28,545 bases of DNA, taken from Pseudomonadota bacterium (GTDB lineage: Bacteria; Pseudomonadota; Gammaproteobacteria; Burkholderiales; Burkholderiaceae_E). Of this stretch, positions 23,150 through 28,545 are shown in pieces (position 1 is the stretch's first letter; each line of letters opens with the position of its first letter). Below the pieces are notes generated by a model. That model had not been told where the DNA came from. It saw only the letters and a program-made list of their open reading frames with translations, and searched no databases. The stretch spans positions 1 to 28,545 of the forward strand of contig JAEWGX010000082.1 of assembly GCA_023388075.1 (NCBI GenBank), in the 5' to 3' direction. Position numbers and translations under genes: made by a program.

Positions 23150-23728
23150 ATGAAACGAATCGATACCGCCTTGCCCGACGTCTGCCTGCTCGAGCCCCGC
23201 AAGTTCGGCGACAGCCGCGGCTACTTCTTCGAGAGCTTCAATCAACGCGTGTTCGAGGAGCAGACCGGTGCCTCGGCGAGCTTCGTGCAGGACAACCAGT
23301 CCTGCTCCGCGCGCGGCGTGCTGCGCGGGCTGCACTACCAGATCCGCCAGCCGCAGGGCAAGCTGGTGCGGGTGCTCGCCGGCGCCATCCTCGACGTGGC
23401 GGTGGACCTGCGCCGCGATTCGCCCACCTTCGGCAAGTCGGCGAGCTTCGAGCTTTCCGCCGGGAACAACCTGATCGCCTGGATTCCGCCCGGATTCGCG
23501 CACGGTTTCCTCTCGCTCGAGGACGGCTCCGTCGTGCTCTACAAGGCAAGCGATTTCTACGCCCCGGCGGAGGAGCGCACGCTCCTCTGGAGCGATCCGG
23601 CGCTCGGCATCCACTGGCCGGTCGATCGGGTCGGTGGCGCGGACAGCCTCATCGTGTCGGACAAGGACAAGGTGGGCAAGCCACTTGCGGTCGCCGAGGT
23701 CTACGCCACCGATCCTGCCGGTTCCTGA
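23150..23728 (+). CDS. rmlC: dTDP-4-dehydrorhamnose 3,5-epimerase
   Basis: Third enzyme of the rhamnose pathway, a cupin-fold epimerase of 192 residues. The active-site base is H62 in R-G-L-H-Y-Q, and Y137 lies in S-D-F-Y-A-P. Other landmarks are D-x-R-G-Y-F-F-E-S-F near residue 23, the substrate loop after Q-D-N-Q-S, and W-I-P-P-G-F-A-H-G-F. I chose the ATG at 23150, 19 bases after rmlA. A longer in-frame start at 23111 would overlap rmlA and add residues the family lacks. No strong ribosome-binding site is visible. Also called rfbC. Confidence 0.95.
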   Translation: MKRIDTALPDVCLLEPRKFGDSRGYFFESFNQRVFEEQTGASASFVQDNQSCSARGVLRGLHYQIRQPQGKLVRVLAGAILDVAVDLRRDSPTFGKSASFELSAGNNLIAWIPPGFAHGFLSLEDGSVVLYKASDFYAPAEERTLLWSDPALGIHWPVDRVGGADSLIVSDKDKVGKPLAVAEVYATDPAGS

Positions 23729-23732
23729 ACCA

Positions 23733-24656
23733 ATGAAGATCGTCGTGACCGGGGTCACGGGCCAGGTCGGCCACGAGCTGGTGCGAAGCCTGCAGCCGAT
23801 CGGCGAGGTGGTGGCCCTGGACAGTCGCGCACTGGACCTCGCCGACCCCGCCGCCGTGACCGCGACGCTGGCGGCGGTTGCCCCCGCGGTGGTGGTGAAT
23901 CCCGCGGCCTACACGGCGGTCGACAAGGCCGAGACGGAGATCGAACGGGCACGGGCGATCAACGCCATCGCGCCCGGCGCGATGGCCAGCCACTGCGCGC
24001 GCCACGGCGCCCTGCTGGTGCACTACTCCACCGACTATGTCTTCGACGGCACCGGCTCGCGCCCCTATCGCGAGGACGATCCGACCGCGCCCGCCAACGC
24101 CTACGGGCGCACCAAGCTCGAAGGCGAGCAGGCCATACGTGCGAGCGGCTGCGCGCACCTGATCCTGCGCACGAGCTGGGTCTACTCGCTGCATGGCGCC
24201 AACTTCCTGCGCACCATGGTGCGGCTGGCGGCGGCGCGCGAGCGCCTGAGCATCGTCGCGGACCAGCACGGCGCGCCGACGCCGGCCTCCTTCATCGCCG
24301 ACGTCACCGCCCAGTTGCTCGCGCGCCGGGGCGTCGATCCTGCCCGGCGCGACTGGTCCGGTGTCCTGAACCTGGCGCCCGCGGGAAACACCACCTGGTT
24401 CGACTACGCGTCGCTCGGCCTTGGCATCCTGCACCGTGCCACCCAGGCGGCCGGGGACGACGAAGCGCGCCTGCCACGGGCAGGGTGGCGGGTGCCGCGG
24501 CTGCCCACCCTCGCGCCGATCGCGGCAAGCGAGTACCCGACGCCGGCCGCGCGACCGGCCAACTCGCGACTCGACCTCGAGCGCATCCAGGCCCTCTGGG
24601 GCCTGCGGATGCCGCCCTGGGACGAGCTGCTTGCGACGGTGCTGCGCGACGCCTGA
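23733..24656 (+). CDS. rmlD: dTDP-4-dehydrorhamnose reductase
   Basis: Last step of dTDP-L-rhamnose synthesis, an NAD(P)H-dependent reductase of 307 residues. It has T6-G-V-T-G-Q-V-G13 for cofactor binding, V-N-P-A-A-Y-T-A-V-D-K-A-E, the S-T-D-Y-V-F-D-G catalytic segment and Y124-x3-K128. The C-terminal part holds the R-P-A-N-S-R-L-D substrate-binding segment. It begins 4 bases after rmlC and completes the order B-A-C-D. The protein ends 25 bases from the convergent epimerase gene, with no clear terminator between them. Also called rfbD. Confidence 0.96.
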   Translation: MKIVVTGVTGQVGHELVRSLQPIGEVVALDSRALDLADPAAVTATLAAVAPAVVVNPAAYTAVDKAETEIERARAINAIAPGAMASHCARHGALLVHYSTDYVFDGTGSRPYREDDPTAPANAYGRTKLEGEQAIRASGCAHLILRTSWVYSLHGANFLRTMVRLAAARERLSIVADQHGAPTPASFIADVTAQLLARRGVDPARRDWSGVLNLAPAGNTTWFDYASLGLGILHRATQAAGDDEARLPRAGWRVPRLPTLAPIAASEYPTPAARPANSRLDLERIQALWGLRMPPWDELLATVLRDA

Positions 24657-24681
24657 CGGCCAGCTCGCCGGCCGCCGCCCC

Positions 24682-25680
24682 TCATCGTGCCGGGGAAGGC
24701 GTCGACCTCGCCGCCCGGGGCATCCCCGTTGCCGCCAGCCCCTGCGCCAGCGTGAACGGGGGCTGCCAATCGAAGGCCGCGCGAAAGCGCGCGCCGTCCA
24801 GCTCCAGCGAACCGAGCAGCCGCTCGGCCTGCGCGCTGCGTCCGATCACGCGCGCCGCGCCCGCCAGGAGGGCCGGCGGCACGGCGAAGAGACGGGGACG
24901 AGTGCCGCTTGCCGTGGCAATCGCGCGCACCAGCTCGGGCGTGGCGACCGGCTCTGCGTCGCAGACGTGGAAGGTTCCCGAGGGCACGTCGCCGCGGGCA
25001 AGGCAGCGCAGCACCGCCGCGACCAGGTTGCCGACGTAGATCAGGCTGCGGCGGTTGCGCACCGCGGCCAGCGGCAGCGGCAGCCCCGAGGTCGCCAGCC
25101 GCGCGAGGGCGGCGAAGTTGGCGCCGACGCCCGGCCCGTACACGAGCGGCGGACGCAGGACGATCAGGCGCATCCCGGGGGCAGCCGCCTGCACGCGCCA
25201 CAGCCGCCGCTCGGCCAGCAGCTTGGCGAGGCCGTAGCAGTCTTCCGGCGCGCTCGGGTGGCCCTCCGCGAGCGGTACGGTCGAGCGGTCAGCCACCGCC
25301 TTGATCGAGCTCATGAAGACGAAGTCGCGCACGCCGGCTGCCGCCGCGGCCGCGGCGAGCTCGGTTGAAGAAACCACGTTGATCTCGCGCAGCCGCCGCC
25401 GGGTCGCGCGATCCGCGACCGGCGCATGCGCGAGCCCGGCCAGGTGAACCACCGCCCGGGCCCCCGCGACGATGGGCCGCCAGTCGGCGCCGCGGTGCGT
25501 GCCCGGATGCGGCAGCCGTTCGACCGGGCCTTCGCCCTCCACGAAAGGACCGGCGCGGCTCACCGCACGCACGCGGTAGCCGGCATCGGCAAGGGCCGGC
25601 ACCAGGTGCCGGCCGATGAAGCCCCCGGCTCCCGTCACGACGACCCGCCGGGCTGTGGCCGCGATGCCGGTACCATCCAT
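24682..25680 (-). CDS. NAD-dependent epimerase/reductase, WbpV/WbiG-like
   Basis: Extended short-chain dehydrogenase of 332 residues. The cofactor loop is T16-G-A-G-G-F-I-G23. The catalytic set is S124/S125 in F-M-S-S-I-K and Y149-x3-K153. The S-S-I-K-A-V pattern and overall length resemble WbpV, WreQ and WbiG, O-antigen proteins that reduce or epimerise UDP-4-keto-6-deoxy-HexNAc or UDP-HexNAc. With the WbpM- and WbpL-like genes in the same locus, reduction to UDP-QuiNAc or UDP-FucNAc is the likeliest role, but a plain UDP-hexose 4-epimerase is possible. The ATG at 25680 is preferred; an in-frame ATG at 25749 would run into the divergent algC gene. The C-terminus is a variable Ser/Pro/Arg tail. 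Confidence 0.82.
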   Translation of the reverse strand: MDGTGIAATARRVVVTGAGGFIGRHLVPALADAGYRVRAVSRAGPFVEGEGPVERLPHPGTHRGADWRPIVAGARAVVHLAGLAHAPVADRATRRRLREINVVSSTELAAAAAAAGVRDFVFMSSIKAVADRSTVPLAEGHPSAPEDCYGLAKLLAERRLWRVQAAAPGMRLIVLRPPLVYGPGVGANFAALARLATSGLPLPLAAVRNRRSLIYVGNLVAAVLRCLARGDVPSGTFHVCDAEPVATPELVRAIATASGTRPRLFAVPPALLAGAARVIGRSAQAERLLGSLELDGARFRAAFDWQPPFTLAQGLAATGMPRAARSTPSPAR

Positions 25681-25686
25681 GGGTTC

Positions 25687-25692
25687 ATTGTA
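25687..25692 (-). promoter_or_regulatory. candidate -10 element for the WbpV-like gene
   Basis: Read on the minus strand, 25692-25687 is TACAAT, five of six matches to the -10 consensus, in the 32-base gap between two divergent genes. Transcription would begin at about 25680, the first base of the ATG, implying a very short or absent leader. No convincing -35 is seen, and it would fall inside the algC coding region. Confidence 0.35.
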
Positions 25693-25712
25693 TTGTCCAG
25701 CCAGGGTGTCCC

Positions 25713-27158
25713 ATGTCCCTACCTTCCGCTCCCGCCGCATCCAAGCCACTTGCCGCCGGCGCTCGCCCCCCGGAGGTGCCCGCGGGCATCTTCAAGGCGT
25801 ATGACATCCGCGGCATCGTCGACGAAACGTTGACCGAAGGCGGCGTCGCCGCGATCGGCCTGGTGCTGGGCGCCCGCGCCCGCGAGGAGGGCGTGACGAG
25901 CATCGTCGTCGGCCGGGACGGGCGCCTCTCCGGACCGCGCCTTGCCGCGGCGCTCGCTTCCGGCATCGTCGCGGCGGGCGTGGATGTCGTCGACATCGGC
26001 ATGGTGCCCACGCCGCTGGTGTACTTCGCCACGGTGCTCACCGGCAGCGGCACCGGCGTTGCCGTCACCGGCAGCCACAATCCGCCCGAATACAACGGGC
26101 TCAAGATGATGATCGCCGGCCGCACGTTGTATGGCGAGGAGATCACCGCCATCGGTGCCACCATCCGCGACGCCGGTGCCTGGCAGGCTCTCTTCGCGGA
26201 CAAGCCCGGCCAGGTGGGCACGCGCGACGTGGTGGCGGACTATGTGGCGCGCATCACCGGCGACGTGAAGCTCGCCCGGCCGATGAAGGTGGTGGTCGAT
26301 GCCGGCAACGGCGTAGCCGGCGCGGTCGCTCCCGGCCTGCTGCGGGCGATCGGCGCCGAGGTGACCGAGCTCTACTGCGAGGTCGACGGCAATTTCCCCA
26401 ACCACCATCCCGATCCCGCGCACCCGGAGAACCTGCAGGACCTGATCGCCACCGTCGCGGCCGTGGATGCGGAAGTGGGCCTCGCCTTCGACGGCGACGG
26501 CGATCGACTCGGCGTGGTGACCCGATCGGGACGGATAGTGTTCCCCGATCGCCAGTTGATGCTCTACGCGGCGGACGTCCTGTCCGCGAATCCTGGCGCG
26601 CAGATCATCTACGACGTGAAGTGCACACGCAACCTCGCGCCCTGGATCCGCGAGCATGGCGGCGAGCCGCTGATGTGGCGCACGGGTCATTCGCTGATCA
26701 AGGCCAAGCTCAAGGAGACCGGCGCGAAGCTCGCCGGAGAGATGAGCGGCCACGTCTTCTTCAACGACCGCTGGTACGGCTTCGACGACGGCATCTACAC
26801 GGCTGCGCGGCTGCTGGAGATCCTGTCGCGACATGCGGATCCGAGCGCCGTGTTGGAGGCGTTGCCGGATTCGCCCACGACCCCGGAGCTGCACCTGAAG
26901 CTCGCCGAAGGGGAGAACTTCCGCCTGATCGAGGCCCTCCAGAAGAACGCGAAGTTCGACGGGGCGACCGAGGTGATCACCATCGACGGAGTGCGCGTGG
27001 AATATCCGGACGGCTTCGGGCTCGCGCGTGCCTCGAACACGACGCCGGTCGTGGTGCTGCGGTTCGAGGCGGACTCGCCCGAAGCGCTCGCGCGGATCCA
27101 GGGCAGCCTGAAGCAGGCGATCCAGGCGGCGATGCCCGGCGTGACGCTGCCGTACTAG
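25713..27158 (+). CDS. algC: phosphomannomutase/phosphoglucomutase AlgC
   Basis: Interconverts hexose 6-phosphates and 1-phosphates, feeding GDP-mannose, dTDP-glucose and UDP-glucose pathways. The 481-residue alpha-D-phosphohexomutase has phosphoserine S121 in T-G-S-H-N-P, the Mg loop D260-G-D262-G-D264-R, the sugar-specificity loop G342-E343-M344-S345-G-H, and a C-terminal phosphate-binding R-A-S-N-T-T-P. The G-E-M-S-G-H loop marks the PMM/PGM group. An AGGGTG-like ribosome-binding site precedes the ATG. The first ~25 residues are Ala/Pro-rich and variable. Glucose-1-phosphate from this enzyme would serve RmlA. Confidence 0.93.
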   Translation: MSLPSAPAASKPLAAGARPPEVPAGIFKAYDIRGIVDETLTEGGVAAIGLVLGARAREEGVTSIVVGRDGRLSGPRLAAALASGIVAAGVDVVDIGMVPTPLVYFATVLTGSGTGVAVTGSHNPPEYNGLKMMIAGRTLYGEEITAIGATIRDAGAWQALFADKPGQVGTRDVVADYVARITGDVKLARPMKVVVDAGNGVAGAVAPGLLRAIGAEVTELYCEVDGNFPNHHPDPAHPENLQDLIATVAAVDAEVGLAFDGDGDRLGVVTRSGRIVFPDRQLMLYAADVLSANPGAQIIYDVKCTRNLAPWIREHGGEPLMWRTGHSLIKAKLKETGAKLAGEMSGHVFFNDRWYGFDDGIYTAARLLEILSRHADPSAVLEALPDSPTTPELHLKLAEGENFRLIEALQKNAKFDGATEVITIDGVRVEYPDGFGLARASNTTPVVVLRFEADSPEALARIQGSLKQAIQAAMPGVTLPY

Positions 27159-27201
27159 GCGCGGCGGCGCTCCGGCCCGGACGATCCCGGACGCTGGCCG
27201 C

Positions 27202-28521
27202 GTGCTGCGACACCTGTACTCGCTCGGCTGGCTTCTCGCCGTCCCGCTCGCGATCGCCTATCTGCTCTACCGCAGCGTCCGACAGCCCGCGTATCGCCGT
27301 CACTGGCCGGAGCGCTTCGGCTTCGCCAAGGCTGCCGCACCCGGGAACGGGCCGATCTGGGTGCATGCCGTCTCGGTCGGGGAAACGGTGGCGGCCGCAC
27401 CGCTGGTGCGCGAGCTTGCGTCGCGCCATCCCGAACGACCGCTCCTCCTCACCCATGCCACGCCGACCGGCCGCGCGACAGGCGGCGAGCTCTTCCGTGC
27501 GCTGGGGCCCCGCCTGACCCAGTGCTACCTGCCATACGACCTGCCGTGCGCGGTGGATCGGTTCCTCGCCCGGCAACGCCCGGCCTGCGGCCTGGTGATG
27601 GAGACCGAGGTGTGGCCGAACCTCATGCACGCGGCGCGACGGCGAGGGGTCCCGATGGCGGTCGTGAACGCACGCCTGTCGCCGCGTTCGCTCGCACGCG
27701 GACAGAGGTACCGCGGACTGATCGCACCGGCGATCGCCGCTTTCGATGTCATCGTCGCGCAGACCGAGGCCGACTCGGAACGGATGAGCCGGCTCGGCCG
27801 CGGGGCCGATGCCGTCTCGGGCAACCTGAAGTTCGACCAGGCGGTCGCGCCGGACGCCCGCGAACGGGGTGCGCGCTGGCGTCAGTTGCTCGGGGAGCGC
27901 CCGGTCGTGGTGGCGGCGAGCACGCGCGACGGCGAAGAGGCACTCCTGCTCGCCGCCTGGCGCGACCGCGTGGCCGCGGGCGATCGAGTGCCGCTGCTCG
28001 TCGTCGTTCCGCGCCATCCGGACCGCTTCGAGATCGTGGCGAACCTCATGGCGCAGGCGCTGGCGACGGCGGCGCCTGGCGCGCGGCTGATGCGGCGCGC
28101 GGACCTCGAATCCGCGGCGCCCGGCCTGGCGCAGGCGCCGCTGCTGCTCGGTGACTCGATGGGCGAGATGCAGCGCTGGTACGCCTGCGCCGACGCGGTG
28201 ATCATGGGCGGCTCGCTGCTGCCCTTCGGGTCGCAGAACCTGATCGAGGCGAACGCACTCGGCTGCCCGGTGGTGCTCGGGCCGTCCACCTTCAACTTCG
28301 AGCAGGCCGCGTCCGAGGCCATCGCCGCCGGCGCGGCCGTGCAGGCTCCGGATGCCTCAGCGGCGTTCGCCGTGGCGCTGCGGATCGCCGGCGACCCGGC
28401 GGAGCGCGGCAACCGGTCCGGCGCGGCGCTCGCCTTCACGCAGGCGCATCGCGGCGCGACCGAGCGGACGCTCGCCGCGCTCGAGGCCTGGCTCGGAGCG
28501 GCGCTGCGTCCACCCCGGTGA
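27202..28521 (+). CDS. waaA: 3-deoxy-D-manno-octulosonic acid (Kdo) transferase
   Basis: Adds Kdo to lipid A precursor on the cytoplasmic face of the inner membrane, the first step of LPS core assembly. The 439-residue GT30 protein has an N-terminal membrane anchor (about 5-23), then R-H-W-P-E-R-F-G and V-H-A-V-S-V-G-E61, where E61 corresponds to the catalytic glutamate. E-T-E-V-W-P-N-L, N-A-R-L-S, G-N-L-K-F-D, and the C-terminal G-G-S-L-L-P-F-G-x-Q-N-L-I-E-A confirm the family. The GTG start gives the family length but has no clear ribosome-binding site. It lies 43 bases after algC without an obvious terminator, so the two may be cotranscribed. The 24 bases after its stop hold nothing recognisable. 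Confidence 0.95.
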   Translation: MLRHLYSLGWLLAVPLAIAYLLYRSVRQPAYRRHWPERFGFAKAAAPGNGPIWVHAVSVGETVAAAPLVRELASRHPERPLLLTHATPTGRATGGELFRALGPRLTQCYLPYDLPCAVDRFLARQRPACGLVMETEVWPNLMHAARRRGVPMAVVNARLSPRSLARGQRYRGLIAPAIAAFDVIVAQTEADSERMSRLGRGADAVSGNLKFDQAVAPDARERGARWRQLLGERPVVVAASTRDGEEALLLAAWRDRVAAGDRVPLLVVVPRHPDRFEIVANLMAQALATAAPGARLMRRADLESAAPGLAQAPLLLGDSMGEMQRWYACADAVIMGGSLLPFGSQNLIEANALGCPVVLGPSTFNFEQAASEAIAAGAAVQAPDASAAFAVALRIAGDPAERGNRSGAALAFTQAHRGATERTLAALEAWLGAALRPPR

Positions 28522-28545
28522 CGGCGGTCAGCGCGGCATGTTGCG

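Noticed and set aside
24657..24681. Possible terminator between rmlD and the convergent epimerase gene
   Set aside because: Only a 4-bp stem (CGGC/GCCG) with a 6-base loop is present and no T run follows on either strand.

Overview
The window is GC-rich bacterial chromosome with tightly packed genes. No stretch longer than about 160 bases lacks a gene, and I see no rRNA, tRNA, CRISPR, insertion sequence or integrase. Gene content and order point to a betaproteobacterium, most likely Burkholderiales: thiE and rubredoxin beside a Pil-Chp cluster, then algH-ruvX-pyrR-pyrB-pyrC', then plsC and apaH flanking an rml-type O-antigen locus, then a Kdo transferase. This placement is inferred from gene neighbourhoods, not from a phylogenetic marker.

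Region 1 (about 56-1760) holds a NYN-nuclease/OST-HTH protein with visibly lower GC than its neighbours, thiamine phosphate synthase (minus strand, overlapping it tail to tail) and a rubredoxin. Region 2 (1839-12116) is a twitching-motility chemosensory operon: pilG and pilH (CheY-like regulators), pilI (CheW-like), pilJ (chemoreceptor) and a 2095-residue ChpA/PilL hybrid histidine kinase. The receptor methyltransferase (pilK) and methylesterase (chpB) found with this system in Pseudomonas aeruginosa are absent here.

Region 3 (12278-17058) is a probable operon with 4-base or shorter overlaps at most junctions: algH (YqgE), ruvX, pyrR, pyrB, a dihydroorotase homologue that has lost its His-x-His metal site (pyrC'), and a PlsC-type acyltransferase. 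A sigma-70-like promoter with a GC-rich inverted repeat in its spacer lies just upstream.

Region 4 (16982-28521) is envelope polysaccharide biosynthesis. On the minus strand are a WecA/WbpL-type initiating sugar-phosphate transferase, a WbpM/CapD-type membrane 4,6-dehydratase and apaH. On the plus strand, divergent from these, is a complete dTDP-L-rhamnose operon (rmlBACD). Then come a minus-strand WbpV/WbiG-like reductase/epimerase, a plus-strand phosphomannomutase/phosphoglucomutase (algC) and the Kdo transferase waaA. Together these could make dTDP-rhamnose and probably a UDP-6-deoxy-HexNAc (QuiNAc or FucNAc) and load the latter on undecaprenyl phosphate. AlgC would supply hexose-1-phosphate. 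No chain-building glycosyltransferase, polymerase, flippase or ABC exporter lies in the window, so those functions must be elsewhere.

Nothing here is clearly a new system. The best leads are the NYN/OST-HTH gene, the receptor and kinase variations in the Pil-Chp operon, the degenerate dihydroorotase, and a palindromic candidate operator between the two O-antigen operons.
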